From positions 2,108,001 to 2,172,000 of the forward strand of contig NZ_CP041783.1 in NCBI RefSeq assembly GCF_007567505.1: DNA of 64,000 bases, given 5' to 3'. A program made the translations under genes and the position numbers. The notes below the pieces were generated by a model. That model was not told the origin of the DNA and did not search any database. It was given only the letters and a program-made list of their open reading frames with translations. Shown piece after piece: positions 28,986 through 39,298 of this stretch (position 1 is the first letter of the stretch; each line of letters starts with the position of its first letter). The DNA comes from Shewanella donghaensis. Lineage in GTDB: Bacteria > Pseudomonadota > Gammaproteobacteria > Enterobacterales > Shewanellaceae.

Positions 28986-29133
28986 CAATATGACTCAAAT
29001 TAAGGAAGCGATTTCTAGTGTAAGGAGTAATACAATATTATGACAGTGCTAAGTAGAATAACTTTTAAGTAATACAAAAGCTTTAAACCCGTACTAAGGG
29101 TAAAGTGGTTAAATCCATGAATGAGAACATCAA

Positions 29134-29177
29134 TAGATCAGAGTAAATCCATAATACCTTATCGTTACTCTGATCTA
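29134..29177. terminator. Long inverted repeat after the Tsx/OmpK-like gene
   Basis: TAGATCAGAGTAA (29134-29146) pairs over 13 bp with TTACTCTGATCTA (29165-29177) with an 18-nt loop. The right arm overlaps the 3' vicinity of the channel gene, 10 bp from its stop. A termination or mRNA-protecting role is likely. Confidence 0.6.
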
Positions 29178-29186
29178 TTTAGCGAA

Positions 29187-29942
29187 TTAGAAATGATACT
29201 TCACCAATAAACTAGTGACACTTTGATCGGTATTAAAACCTGAGCTGCTTTTAATACCGTATTTATTTTTCCAGTAATCATATTCAATACCCACAAATAG
29301 TGCACTTTCTTGTAAACCGACTTGCTTACCTAGGTCGTATTTTAGTTGTGGGTTGAAATGGAAGTTTTGCTCAAAGCTACCATCTGAATCAACAATCCAA
29401 TCAATAAAGCCATCAAATACAATATTGGATTCGCCAACTGGCCAAGTCATTTTCCAAGTGGGTGTAATTTGCCAGGTATCGCCATCACGTCCATCAGGAA
29501 TACGTCTATACATATTAAGTTGAAAAAAATCAAAACCGGGTATAGCTAAATCAAAACCTGCACCAATGAGAAATGATTCCACATCGCCTTCACCAAACTC
29601 AACGGTGGTTGCTAATAATACGTCTTTCACAAAACCCATTTCGACAGGTTTACCCAGCATTTTACTAAAACTAAAACGTGGGCTAAATTCACCATAATAG
29701 CTGGTTTTACCATTTAAAAAGTCTTCTTCACCATTGTATTTGGTGAAATCTACAAACATAAATAAGTCACCCACGTTCCACCCGCTGGCATGTTCAAATG
29801 TTAACGTTTGTTGGGTTTCAGGATTAACTTTAAAGTTATCACCATAAAGGTAGGACAGGCTGTTGTCTTGCCATTGAATGACATCGTTGGCAGCCGCCAA
29901 TGGGGCGTAGCTAACGATCAAGGCGATGAGCAAGCGTTTCAT
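29187..29942 (-). CDS. Nucleoside-specific channel-forming outer-membrane protein, Tsx/OmpK family
   Basis: This beta-barrel of 251 residues has signal peptide MKRLLIALIVSYAPLAAA. The mature protein starts at NDVIQWQDNSLSYLYGDNFKV, the characteristic beginning of the Tsx/OmpK family. Conserved FMFVDFTKYNG and FFQLNMYRRIPDG segments follow, and it ends with the aromatic KYHF required for barrel assembly. ATG 29942 has AAGGA seven bases before it; the longer upstream frame adds 40 residues that do not look like a signal. The role is probably uptake of nucleosides, which would feed deoD. It stands alone. Confidence 0.88.
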   Translation of the reverse strand: MKRLLIALIVSYAPLAAANDVIQWQDNSLSYLYGDNFKVNPETQQTLTFEHASGWNVGDLFMFVDFTKYNGEEDFLNGKTSYYGEFSPRFSFSKMLGKPVEMGFVKDVLLATTVEFGEGDVESFLIGAGFDLAIPGFDFFQLNMYRRIPDGRDGDTWQITPTWKMTWPVGESNIVFDGFIDWIVDSDGSFEQNFHFNPQLKYDLGKQVGLQESALFVGIEYDYWKNKYGIKSSSGFNTDQSVTSLLVKYHF

Positions 29943-30425
29943 ATTAAGTCCTTTTATTGGGCAATAATTGAGTAAATTAGTCGATTTAACAAACAGTATT
30001 TTGTGGTCATAGAATTGTAGTGAATAAATGCGTCTACCACCACTCATTATACGTTTTAACAAACAGCCCAGACATTGTAACTGCTACACCCTTTATATTT
30101 AAAGGTTACGAGACAGAATAATCAATTTTATTGTTGGTAAGGAATGGAAATATAGAATTGAAAATAATTTTTGCGCGATTATTTAATATTCACCTTAAAA
30201 AAACGAAACAAAATAAAGCAACAATGACCACTTAAACATACCAACAATATAACAACGTCCTGTCTTATTAATTCTCTCAATAAAAACACAAAAAATATAC
30301 ATAACCTACTGATATTAAATAGCCTTTGACACAATCTGTTACATAGATTTAAGCTTTGTTAATCTGGATTCATCGAACAATAAACCTCAAAATTGCAAAA
30401 TATTGCATTTTAAATTGGATGCCTA
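29943..30425. other. Intergenic promoter region, divergent
   Basis: AT-rich, no gene seen. A palindrome TGCAA/TTGCA (30394-30407) lies about 20 bp before the first beta-barrel gene and may be an operator. Confidence 0.4.
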
Positions 30426-31469
30426 ATGGAAACCTTGCTCGAAAAAAGTGTTAAATTTACCGCTGTCATTCTTAGTAGTTTGCTGGCATTTTCAGCTCAA
30501 GCTGATAACAGCTCGTTTCAACACGAAATCAGCATCGCGACTCAACGCAGCCTTCTCGATACCAAAGAGGTTTTTTTCGTTGCTAACTATCATTATTATT
30601 CCAACCCTGTAACAACCCATACAAGTCCATTTGCGCTGAATACTGCGCTATCACAAAGCACCAATATTGGTATTGATTACTCCAATTTAAACGCCAATAA
30701 CACTGATGATTACAGCCTAGATGGCACTTATGTTTTTGACTCACACGTTTTCATTAGCGCTGAATATAAAAGAATTAATGGAGACAGTGATGAATGGATT
30801 TATTCTAACGATGAGCGCGAAACATCATTCGGTGTACAAATTGGATACTACTTAAGTAATAGTGCTGAAATTTCATTTTTTTACCGTGAAGGCAGCCTCT
30901 CTGCTAACTATCGCGATAATGAAGTTCTGCTCAACGGTTTTGATGACTCACTTGTTACAAGCCAGTTTGATGCCGAAACAGTGACCTACGGAATATACTT
31001 TCAAAACTATATTCCCCTGCAATCATTCGGCGGTATTAACCTGCAATTTAACTGGCACAATATACAAAAAAATGACAATGAATTGAGCAAATACGGTGCA
31101 AGTGAACCTGATAAAACAGGTTTTTTTGACAGAACCAATGAATTAAACATTGAAGAAAAAACCAACTATTTTACCGTTTCCGCTGATTATTATTTTAATC
31201 AATCTTGGTCTGTTGGTGCTAATTATCAATGGTGGCAAAGGGACACTACGACCACTGATTACAATCATTATGAAAATAATAGATTTGAGGATGATTTAGA
31301 TATTAGAGATTATAGCGGACACTTTGGTGTATTTGGCATAAACACAGCCTATTGGTGGCAAATATCGAGTAACTTTAGTGCTGAGTTTTCAGTATCAAAA
31401 CTGTTTAACACTGACTCTTATATAATAGGTGGTAGCTTAATTGGCATTAATGCAAAAGCACGCTTTTGA
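30426..31469 (+). CDS. Putative outer-membrane beta-barrel protein, paralogue 1
   Basis: I do not recognise a named family. The 347-residue product has a signal peptide ending FSAQA-DN. It is rich in alternating Tyr/Asn/Asp/Phe beta-strand patterns such as SLDGTYVFDSHVFISAEYKR and TYGIYFQNYIPL. It ends in KARF, a C-terminal aromatic expected of outer-membrane barrels. The neighbour downstream is its paralogue. Shared landmarks are ADN.SFQHE, Y.LDGTYVFDS, SFGGINLQ.NW and FNQSWSVGANYQW. The start ATG has GGA seven bases upstream. A surface or channel role is inferred; substrate unknown. Confidence 0.75.
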   Translation: METLLEKSVKFTAVILSSLLAFSAQADNSSFQHEISIATQRSLLDTKEVFFVANYHYYSNPVTTHTSPFALNTALSQSTNIGIDYSNLNANNTDDYSLDGTYVFDSHVFISAEYKRINGDSDEWIYSNDERETSFGVQIGYYLSNSAEISFFYREGSLSANYRDNEVLLNGFDDSLVTSQFDAETVTYGIYFQNYIPLQSFGGINLQFNWHNIQKNDNELSKYGASEPDKTGFFDRTNELNIEEKTNYFTVSADYYFNQSWSVGANYQWWQRDTTTTDYNHYENNRFEDDLDIRDYSGHFGVFGINTAYWWQISSNFSAEFSVSKLFNTDSYIIGGSLIGINAKARF

Positions 31470-31809
31470 TCAGCCGTAACCTATTTTTTTCATATCAAAT
31501 TGTCTCAATAGCAGCAAGATTCACTGCTATATATAATATTATCTCCCTTACAAACTGCATTCTAAATAGACAGCGGTAGACAAGCTCGTTGTCTATTGCC
31601 TGCAATATTAATTTAACTTACCTCAGCTACATAGAATCGAAAACATCTTTACAACTCAAAATAAACCTGCCAAATTAATAAGTCATAAGCTACTGAAATT
31701 ATTAACTTTGTTACACATTAATACATTTGAAAACCTTACCACAAATTCACTTATCATTTCTTACAGCTTGTTTGTTGTTAGATATTTATCTCTATACAAG
31801 GATGTCATG
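31470..31809. other. Spacer between the two barrel genes
   Basis: No gene. A stem TAGACAA/TTGTCTA (31577-31595) lies about 110 bp after the first gene. Its length suggests that each gene has its own promoter. Confidence 0.4.
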
Positions 31810-32850
31810 ATGAAACATTTGCTTCGAAAGCACCCAAAAATTACAACCCTACTTTTGAGTAGTTTATTCACTTGCTCTGTTCACGCAGATAACCCATCTT
31901 TTCAACATGAGTTGAGTGCATCAACACTATCAAGTACATCAGATTTTGATGAGGCGACATGGTTTGCAAGTTATCGTTATTTTGCTGTGCCCGTGTTAAC
32001 CAACAACAGTCCCTACGCGCTGAATTCCTTCTTCGCACAAACCTCAAATGTGGGTGCTGAGTACATTAAAAATAATCTTAATGACGAAGATACTTACAAC
32101 TTAGATGGTACTTATGTTTTTGATTCTAAGTTTTTTATTGGCATCGACTATCAATCGTTTAATGATAATTCAGATGATTGGTATTTTAATGATGATGAAG
32201 TGTCATATGGCGCTAAAGTGGGTTATTTCTTTAATGAAAGTACTGAAGTATCACTTTTTTATAGGAATCGAAGCGGTGATAATAGCTATCAAAACACTGA
32301 CAATTTAGATCCTGCCGATTACAACATGCTTGTCACCGAAAGTAATTATGATCTTGAAGCGATAACCTATGGCATCAATTTCCAAAGCTTTATAACACTT
32401 GAGTCATTTAGTGGCATTAACCTACAAGCTAACTGGCAAAATACACAGCAAGATTCAAACTACTTCACCCGTTTTGCTCTAGGAGATAGTTACCCTACTC
32501 CAGATATATCAGAGAGAGCTAACGACACAAGTAACGACATTACGGTAAACCTAATAACCTTAGCTGCTGATTTTTATATCAATCAATCGTGGTCAGTCGG
32601 GGCTAACTACCAATGGAAAGATGTCGATTGGAGGAGTACTAAGACAATATCAAGTGAACTGAGCCTTGCGAGTGACATTGCGATTAACAATCGCAATGAC
32701 GATTATAGTAAATACGGTATCAATACTGCTTATTGGTGGGAAATAACGAATAACGTCAATATCCAGTTTTCAGCTACTCAATACTTCAATAATGATGTTG
32801 ATGACATGGATGATTTACTGTTGGGACTTGATGTTAATGCCCGCTTCTAA
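31810..32850 (+). CDS. Putative outer-membrane beta-barrel protein, paralogue 2
   Basis: This is the paralogue of the preceding gene, 346 residues, starting MKHLLRKHPKITTLLLSSL with cleavage after VHA-DN. It keeps the order of shared segments: PSFQHELS, NLDGTYVFDSKFFIGIDY, SFSGINLQANWQN, INQSWSVGANYQW, YGINTAYWWEI. It ends NARF. The ATG at 31810 is chosen because AGGA lies seven bases upstream and the resulting length equals the paralogue's; the frame extends 34 codons further up without signal character. It probably arose by tandem duplication followed by marked divergence. Function unknown. Confidence 0.75.
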   Translation: MKHLLRKHPKITTLLLSSLFTCSVHADNPSFQHELSASTLSSTSDFDEATWFASYRYFAVPVLTNNSPYALNSFFAQTSNVGAEYIKNNLNDEDTYNLDGTYVFDSKFFIGIDYQSFNDNSDDWYFNDDEVSYGAKVGYFFNESTEVSLFYRNRSGDNSYQNTDNLDPADYNMLVTESNYDLEAITYGINFQSFITLESFSGINLQANWQNTQQDSNYFTRFALGDSYPTPDISERANDTSNDITVNLITLAADFYINQSWSVGANYQWKDVDWRSTKTISSELSLASDIAINNRNDDYSKYGINTAYWWEITNNVNIQFSATQYFNNDVDDMDDLLLGLDVNARF

Positions 32851-33133
32851 TTAGCCCCATTAATGAATGTTCACCATTAGTGACAGGTATTAAAAATGAT
32901 GACAGCTGATGACTTATAAATATGATTGATACTAAAAATTGTTCAAAAACGGCTATTTATGTCATCACTTTGTGCGAAATTTAGCGGAGTGACCTATATT
33001 TAATATCGGTCAAATAAAAATTAATTAAGCTGATTTATGAGGATTGCTACCAATTAGAACCCTCATCTCTATTTCTATGTCTAAATATCCAAGATTAACA
33101 ATATAAACATTAACGTGATAGAGGCGGCAATAC

Positions 33134-34219
33134 TTGAGTAACCCAATAATCAAAACCATTGGTTCAACATCTCTAAATCTTATTCAAGTAAGGTTGTTAA
33201 TTATTATTGGAACATCTTTGCTCGCCAGTTTTATGATTGCTGATTTGGCTTTAGTACCTGATTCACTGGCCAGCATATATACGACTTCTCGCCTGTATCT
33301 TCAATTCCCCATTTGTTTTGCTTTTTTGTTAAGTTCTTTTCACCCTAAATTCCCACAGTTTTATCAAATTGCACTGGCTATCACCATGTTGTGGTTAGTC
33401 TATGTTAACTACTGGCTAATCATTATGTGTTGGCAAGTTGATAGGTTTCCTTTCCCTTATGAAGGCACTGTAATGTATAGCTTATTTACATTATTTGTAT
33501 TTCGAATGTCATTTAAATATTCAATTCCCTTTTCAATTATTGTACTTGGTGGCTTTGCCTTTATTTTGTTTTATTACCCTATTTATGGTGATAAAAATGC
33601 TGTGAACTTAGGTTTTGTTTTTGTTGGTTTAATCGTAGGTTTAATGGGCGTGTTACAAATTGAAAATGCATTAAAAAAACTGTCTAAGGCCAATGACCAA
33701 CTAAACGTATTAAGCCAAATAGATCACTTAACGGATATTTATAATCGCCGAACTTACGAATCACGCTTTACCGAGCAGCTCAGTTTAAATAATCGAGTCG
33801 GCGATTCTATCTGCGTGTTTATTATCGATTTGGATTATTTTAAACATTACAACGATGGCTACGGTCATGTTAAAGGTGACAATATTATTAAGTTACAAGC
33901 CAGTAATTTAAAGAAGGTATTTAGAAGGACATCGGATATTGTCGCACGCTATGGTGGAGAGGAGTTTGTCGTCGTAACGACACAAGTGAATGAAGCTCAA
34001 TGCATTGAGCTTGCTAATCGGATTATTGCCCAGTGGCAGCAATTAAAAGAACCACATGGGCAAATTGAAAATCAACAACATGTAACTTGCTCAGTGGGAT
34101 TTTATTTAGAAAAAATTAACGAGCAATCAAGCAAAGTCGCTATGGTAAAAAAAGCCGATAAAGCTCTTTATCAAGCCAAAGAGAATGGTCGTAATTGTTT
34201 TGTGCAATACACGCAATAA
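33134..34219 (+). CDS. Membrane-bound diguanylate cyclase (GGDEF)
   Basis: This protein synthesises the second messenger c-di-GMP. The 361-residue product has about six TM helices in residues 15-185 (an uncharacterised membrane sensor), a short coiled linker, and a GGDEF domain at about 190-360. The active-site motif is GGEEF at 274-278, and an RxxD inhibitory site is at 265-268 (RTSD), so product inhibition is expected. It starts with TTG at 33134, nine bases after GAGG; no ATG is available in frame before the first TM. Monocistronic. The sensed signal is unknown. Confidence 0.88.
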   Translation: MSNPIIKTIGSTSLNLIQVRLLIIIGTSLLASFMIADLALVPDSLASIYTTSRLYLQFPICFAFLLSSFHPKFPQFYQIALAITMLWLVYVNYWLIIMCWQVDRFPFPYEGTVMYSLFTLFVFRMSFKYSIPFSIIVLGGFAFILFYYPIYGDKNAVNLGFVFVGLIVGLMGVLQIENALKKLSKANDQLNVLSQIDHLTDIYNRRTYESRFTEQLSLNNRVGDSICVFIIDLDYFKHYNDGYGHVKGDNIIKLQASNLKKVFRRTSDIVARYGGEEFVVVTTQVNEAQCIELANRIIAQWQQLKEPHGQIENQQHVTCSVGFYLEKINEQSSKVAMVKKADKALYQAKENGRNCFVQYTQ

Positions 34220-34457
34220 ACACTACCGTTAGGTGGTAGGGTCTTATTAATACTAAAAATCTATTTTTACAATGAGTCATAGCTACGGCAAGCTTAAAAC
34301 ACATAAACTCAGCTTTATAAAGCACCCAATTTTTGTGTCATTCACTTCTGCAAAAAACCAAATTATAAGTACCACTTAGGTATTATTCAGCTATATTTAT
34401 AGCTCTAGTTCATTTACCTCAAATGATTCTGCCCCGACATTCGAATAAGGTTATTCA

Positions 34458-35045
34458 ATGGAAAAGCTAAAAGCATTATTAAGTACCGTGTGGCGAGTAA
34501 TTAAAAAGCCTAGTGTTCATTACAGTTTAGGCTTCTTAGTTATCGGGGGCTTTATAGCGGGTGTCATATTTTGGGGGGCCTTTAATACTGCATTAGAAAT
34601 GTCGAGCACTGAAGAATTCTGTAGTAGTTGTCATCAAAATGTTTACGAAGAAATGAAACCTACCATTCATTTCACCAATCGCAGTGGTGTAAGAGCGACT
34701 TGCCATGATTGTCATGTGCCCCATAAATGGACCGATAAAATTGCACGAAAAATGCAAGCTTCTAAAGAAATATGGGCAGACTTAGTCGGCACCATTGATA
34801 CTCCTGAAAAATTTGAAGCAAAACGTCGTGAGCTTGCTGGACATGAATGGCGTAGATTAAAAGCCAATAACTCACTCGAATGTCGAAATTGTCATGAATA
34901 CGATTATATGGACTTCACTCGCCAATCAGATAGGGCAGCTAATATGCACTCAAAGTATTTAGAGAGCGGCGAACAAACCTGTATTGATTGCCACAAAGGT
35001 ATTGCCCATCAACTACCAGATATGGAAGGCGTTGAAGGCTGGTAA
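34458..35045 (+). CDS. NapC/NirT-family tetrahaem cytochrome c (membrane quinol dehydrogenase)
   Basis: Proteins of this family take electrons from (mena)quinol and pass them to periplasmic reductases. The 195-residue protein has one N-terminal TM anchor (about 24-43) and four haem-binding motifs: CSSCH 55-59, CHDCH 82-86, CRNCH 142-146 and CIDCH 175-179. Length and spacing match NapC of E. coli (about 200) more than CymA's N-terminal sequence. The usual partners (napAB, nrfA, torA) are not adjacent, so it may be a shared electron hub or serve a distant reductase. AAGG is about nine bases before the ATG. Confidence 0.92.
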   Translation: MEKLKALLSTVWRVIKKPSVHYSLGFLVIGGFIAGVIFWGAFNTALEMSSTEEFCSSCHQNVYEEMKPTIHFTNRSGVRATCHDCHVPHKWTDKIARKMQASKEIWADLVGTIDTPEKFEAKRRELAGHEWRRLKANNSLECRNCHEYDYMDFTRQSDRAANMHSKYLESGEQTCIDCHKGIAHQLPDMEGVEGW

Positions 35046-35178
35046 AATTCACTAGCTAAGATGCGTTGTTTAATCTCGGGAATATTATACGACGCATATT
35101 CACTCTCACTTTTTTTGAAAATCTACTTTAATCCTATAACAACAGCAAGGCTCAATGGACACTATAAAAACAACCGAT

Positions 35179-35775
35179 TTATAGCTCGTTGTATTTAGCT
35201 AATAGTAAGATTGAATCTGTTTGCAGTTGCTTGGTTTTTTGCGTGACGGCTAATGTATAAATCATCATTTGTTTCAATGCCGCAATGTCTTTTGGCGTGG
35301 TGTTATTACGCATTTGAAATTCTAGAATACGTTGATTTTGCTCTTCAATAAATGACTGACCACGGTAAGTACTAAAAAGTACATTCGCGTCATCTATATC
35401 AAGATAATCAACACTATTGCGCTTTAAGGTTAATTGCCAAATGTTATCGCTCAATAATGTAATGACAATATGACTCAAATTAAAATCAGTATTTGGATTC
35501 TGATTTTCCTCTTCATTCTTTTGATATAGTTCAAGTGTTTTGATAATCGACTCAAAACTCTTTATCGAGTCATCTAACTTTTCATTATTAAGGTTTAATT
35601 CTGCAGATAATTTTTGGAAGATATTATTGGCATTATTTTGTGCAATCCGGTCTTGATTCCATTGATTTAGTGCAAGAGCCAAGGTGACAGCTAAGAACAC
35701 TGAAACTAATTCAAGTACAATTTCGAAACGTTTTTTAACCAGCTTTTGTGTGAAACTCATTGCGAAAACTCTCAT
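35179..35775 (-). CDS. Single-pass membrane protein of unknown function
   Basis: About 198 residues. A basic N-terminus (FTQKLVKKRFE) is followed by one hydrophobic segment IVLELVSVFLAVTLALALNQWNQDR at about residues 19-41, then a mostly helical soluble part. The helix-end motif LNQWNQ resembles the LNNWNE seen in DUF6090-like proteins, but I cannot confirm membership. ATG 35775 has AGGA about nine bases upstream; ATG 35760 with GAGAG is also possible. It is transcribed away from the sulfatase gene's 5' side but on the same strand, 130 bp downstream of the sulfatase stop. Function unknown. Confidence 0.6.
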   Translation of the reverse strand: MRVFAMSFTQKLVKKRFEIVLELVSVFLAVTLALALNQWNQDRIAQNNANNIFQKLSAELNLNNEKLDDSIKSFESIIKTLELYQKNEEENQNPNTDFNLSHIVITLLSDNIWQLTLKRNSVDYLDIDDANVLFSTYRGQSFIEEQNQRILEFQMRNNTTPKDIAALKQMMIYTLAVTQKTKQLQTDSILLLAKYNEL

Positions 35776-35909
35776 CAAAAATATCCTAAGATTGATATGA
35801 GGATATTACTTTATGTTTATAAAAACGAATAAATTTTACAGCTCAACAAAGCTTTATAACAAAGAGGATGCCGTTCACCTGTTCCCTACCGTTTTATGGG
35901 GAAAAAATA

Positions 35910-37394
35910 TTACTGCGCTTGGTGAATTCGAAATTTATCCATCCGCTCCATGGCGGCACCTTCAAACTTACGTTTCAGTTGCCAACTTGGTCGTTCAAGC
36001 TCTAGCTCCCATTGAAATAGTGCTTTATATAACTGCTTCACTTTATCTGGTTGCTGACTCGCTAAGTTGTTCAATTCAGAAGGGTCATTAGCCAAGTTAA
36101 ACAGCTCTGCGGGGCGATCAGGAAAGCGCATCAGCTTCCAATCACCACTTCGAATTGCACCGCGATTTTCTTTTTTCCAATATAGATTTGGGTGTGGCCG
36201 AGTTTGAGCTTGAATATGAGTTGAACTCTGATTATCAGTTGCCAACACCTGAGTCTCTGCTGTCAAAAAAGGCATTAAATCGACACCATCAATTTCGTCT
36301 AGCGTCGCTAGGTTACCACCAGCAGCTTGGTAAAATGTTGGCAATAAGTCTAATGTGGAAATAGGCTGTTGATAATGACTCTGTGCCGTTAACTTATCTG
36401 GCCAGCGCATTAAGAATGGGATCCTAATCCCACCTTCAAAATGACTGGCTTTAGTGCCACTTAGCGGATAATTATTCGCGCTACTTAAATCCGTAGGTCC
36501 GCCATTATCATTCATAAAAACCACTAAGGTATTATCAGCAATCTTAAGCTGGTTAAGTTTATCCATTACCTGCCCAACCGCTCTATCCATGGCAAAATTC
36601 ATTGCTGCGAGTGATTTTCGATTACCAGATAAGTGTTCAAACATGGCCAAATCTTCTGACTTTGCTTCCATTGGCGTGTGCACAGCAGAAAATGATAATA
36701 CGGTAAAAAAGGGGGCTGACTGCTTAGCCTGCAGTTCAATAACCGCTGAAGTTTCATCAGCGAATAGATCAGTGAGGTACTTTTGAGGTTCTTCGAACTG
36801 GGCCAAGTTTCGTTCTAATCGATCATGCTTACTATATTCGATCCCTTGATTATCATAAGAAAAATAGCTCCGAGCACCACTTCTGAAACCATAGAAGCTA
36901 TCAAAACCACGTTTTAACGGATGAAACCTGTCAGCACTGCCTTGGTGCCATTTACCTATTAACGCCGTTTGATAACCTAGTGACTTTAAATGATCTGCCA
37001 TGGTTAATTGATCGATAGGCAAGCCCATATCATCAGCCAGCAGACCTGCCGAACTCATATAACCAGGGACATTGTTTTCTTCAAAGCCAAAGCGTTGTTG
37101 ATATTTACCAGTAAACAACCCCGCTCGAGATGGGCCGCAAACAGCCGCTGACACATAGGCTTGTGAAAACTGAACACTTTGCTCAGCAAGCTTATCGAGT
37201 TCAGGGGTTTTCATCACTTTACTGCCTTGAAAACCAAAATCTTGATAACCTGCATCATCGGCAATAATCAGTAAAATATTGGGTTGTTTTTTTGCTTCCA
37301 AAGTCACATCTTCATTTGCTGCATAACTGACATTGGTAGCTTGACCACAGCAACAAAAAATAATGCTTAACGCAATGCTTGCCTTTTTAAACAT
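35910..37394 (-). CDS. Secreted sulfatase (arylsulfatase family)
   Basis: This enzyme hydrolyses sulfate esters, probably from algal or other marine polysaccharides. The modification motif CGPSR (Cys86 from the chosen start) is the C-x-P-S-R consensus whose Cys becomes formylglycine. The metal-binding N-terminal IADDAGYQDFG and the later FMNDNGGP complete the active site. The hydrophobic N-terminus MFKKASIALSIIFCC suggests export. I prefer ATG 37394 because AAGGA lies nine bases upstream; the longer frame starts at 37427. No formylglycine-generating enzyme or anSME gene is in the window, so maturation must come from elsewhere. Substrate unknown. Confidence 0.9.
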   Translation of the reverse strand: MFKKASIALSIIFCCCGQATNVSYAANEDVTLEAKKQPNILLIIADDAGYQDFGFQGSKVMKTPELDKLAEQSVQFSQAYVSAAVCGPSRAGLFTGKYQQRFGFEENNVPGYMSSAGLLADDMGLPIDQLTMADHLKSLGYQTALIGKWHQGSADRFHPLKRGFDSFYGFRSGARSYFSYDNQGIEYSKHDRLERNLAQFEEPQKYLTDLFADETSAVIELQAKQSAPFFTVLSFSAVHTPMEAKSEDLAMFEHLSGNRKSLAAMNFAMDRAVGQVMDKLNQLKIADNTLVVFMNDNGGPTDLSSANNYPLSGTKASHFEGGIRIPFLMRWPDKLTAQSHYQQPISTLDLLPTFYQAAGGNLATLDEIDGVDLMPFLTAETQVLATDNQSSTHIQAQTRPHPNLYWKKENRGAIRSGDWKLMRFPDRPAELFNLANDPSELNNLASQQPDKVKQLYKALFQWELELERPSWQLKRKFEGAAMERMDKFRIHQAQ

Positions 37395-37888
37395 CAAAAC
37401 CATCCTTGATATAAATGATAACTTCATGCTCTTTCACATAAAGCATTCAATATTATTCACTTTTAAAACAACGAATATCATTGCACATCAAAATATTGTT
37501 AACAATAAAAAATTACCAATATGCAAATAAAGGATAAGCAATATAGCAAAAGCACAGGCGGTTTAGAGGCTATCAAACTCGGCTTTACTTCAACAAAGTT
37601 TGGCCGACTGAAAGTGTTTAAAATGAGTTTAGAGCCCACAGAGAGTGTGCTGAGAGTATGCTAATAATACAAGTAACGCGCAATTTTCAGGCATCACTGC
37701 CGAGCAGATAAAAAAACTAAACCTACTTTCAATAAATATAAGCAAGTCATGGTTAGCGTTTTTGTGATAATAAAGTTGAAAGGTTTAATGGGAAGTTTTC
37801 TGTTTACTTTTCCCATAAAAAGCTAAAGTCTAAACAACATTAAAAGAACAGTTACCAAATCTAAATAAACTTAATGTTTGAAACTAAG
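37395..37888. other. Intergenic region, no gene recognised
   Basis: About 490 bp, AT-rich, between the sulfatase start and the 3' end of the GGDEF gene. No conserved structure was seen. Confidence 0.45.
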
Positions 37889-39073
37889 TTAATTATGTAA
37901 TAAAACACATTCAATACCATCATGAACGCTCACTTTATTTCGCCCTTCATTTTTAGAGTGGTAGAGTGCTAAATCTGCTCTGTTAAGCAATATCTCCCAA
38001 TTATCATCTAGATCAGTTTGCATAGCAAAACCAATACTAATAGTCATAGATATTAGCTCCTCTTTATATTCCAGTGGTGATTTTACAACTTGTTGTTTCA
38101 AACGTTGAGATAAAACATTAAGCATGTTTAGGTCAATATTATTGAACATCAAAAGAAACTCTTCACCACCAAATCGGAACAAGTAGTCACTATGCCTCAT
38201 CGAGTCACTAGCTATCTGGGTAATATGTTTTATAGCTAAATCACCACATTGATGACCATATTTATCATTTATTTTTTTGAAGTGATCTATATCAATCATG
38301 ATTAAACTGAATTTACCAATTTTCAATTTCCCCAATTCAAATTCCCTTTCGGCAATAGAGTTCAAGGCTCTTCTGTTCATCCATCCAGTTAATTGATCTG
38401 TATTTGATACTTGACGTAAAGCTACCTCCTGTTTACGAAAAACAATTAAGCCACATGACATTGTGATTAATGATATAAAAGCAAAAACTGATAGAGTACC
38501 TGATGTTTGTAATAGTTCATTACCTGCTAGAGTTAACGGAAATTGCCTATCAAATGCGACCACTAGAAACCGGGCTAGCTGTTGTACCAAAAATATTATT
38601 TCAGCGAGAATAAATGGATAATATACGGCTCGAAAGTCTTTTTTCTTAACAAATAAAAGCGTCGACACAATAGTTACATTGATGACAATTAATAAAGGAT
38701 AAATAAATAGTATTCGGTGGGTTACAGAGTCTAAAAAACCAGGAATAAAATGAAACATAAAAACAAAAAAAGAAAGGATAAAGGCATATTTCCATTGTGG
38801 TTTTAGCCCTAAATGTCGTCTAACTCCAACTAATAGAGCTAAATGAGCCAAAACGTAACACATGTTGGCTAATGCAGCAGGCCACATACCAAATGGAACA
38901 GAGCTAAAGAAAAAAATTAAGCCAATCATGTTACTAAGAAAAAACAGAAGACCTGCTATCGCCCAATCAATTAAACTACGATCTTTTTTACTCGTTAGGT
39001 ATAGCGAAAATAGAGTAATAAACATAATAGCACTAGCAAGTGCTGTAGAAATAAGAAGAGTAAAAGCATCCAT
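37889..39073 (-). CDS. Membrane-bound diguanylate cyclase (GGDEF), second
   Basis: The 394-residue protein has six or seven TM helices (about 5-210) and a GGDEF domain (about 220-385). The active motif GGEEF is at 302-306, and an RxxD inhibitory site RHSD is at 293-296. The catalytic MIDIDHFKKINDKYGH segment is intact, so it should make c-di-GMP. The membrane region is unlike that of the first cyclase at 33 kb, so each probably senses a different signal. AAGGAC lies about nine bases before the ATG. Monocistronic. Confidence 0.9.
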   Translation of the reverse strand: MDAFTLLISTALASAIMFITLFSLYLTSKKDRSLIDWAIAGLLFFLSNMIGLIFFFSSVPFGMWPAALANMCYVLAHLALLVGVRRHLGLKPQWKYAFILSFFVFMFHFIPGFLDSVTHRILFIYPLLIVINVTIVSTLLFVKKKDFRAVYYPFILAEIIFLVQQLARFLVVAFDRQFPLTLAGNELLQTSGTLSVFAFISLITMSCGLIVFRKQEVALRQVSNTDQLTGWMNRRALNSIAEREFELGKLKIGKFSLIMIDIDHFKKINDKYGHQCGDLAIKHITQIASDSMRHSDYLFRFGGEEFLLMFNNIDLNMLNVLSQRLKQQVVKSPLEYKEELISMTISIGFAMQTDLDDNWEILLNRADLALYHSKNEGRNKVSVHDGIECVLLHN

Positions 39074-39298
39074 TGCTAAGAAGTCCTTTCTAAATTACTA
39101 AAGATAAAATTACTAAAGTTAAAATTACTAATAACATTTCAATTTTATAATATAGATTACAGTTTTAAAATTAAAGATAAACCTTTTTAATTAAACGTTC
39201 AAAAATACATAAGTACTTATAATGTTGAATAACTAACACGTATAATCCCATACTAAATTATCAACCACAGCCAAAATAAATATGACTTACTCAAAAAA

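Noticed and set aside
35813..36786. Plus-strand ORFs across the sulfatase gene
   Set aside because: They are antisense to a complete sulfatase with an intact active site.
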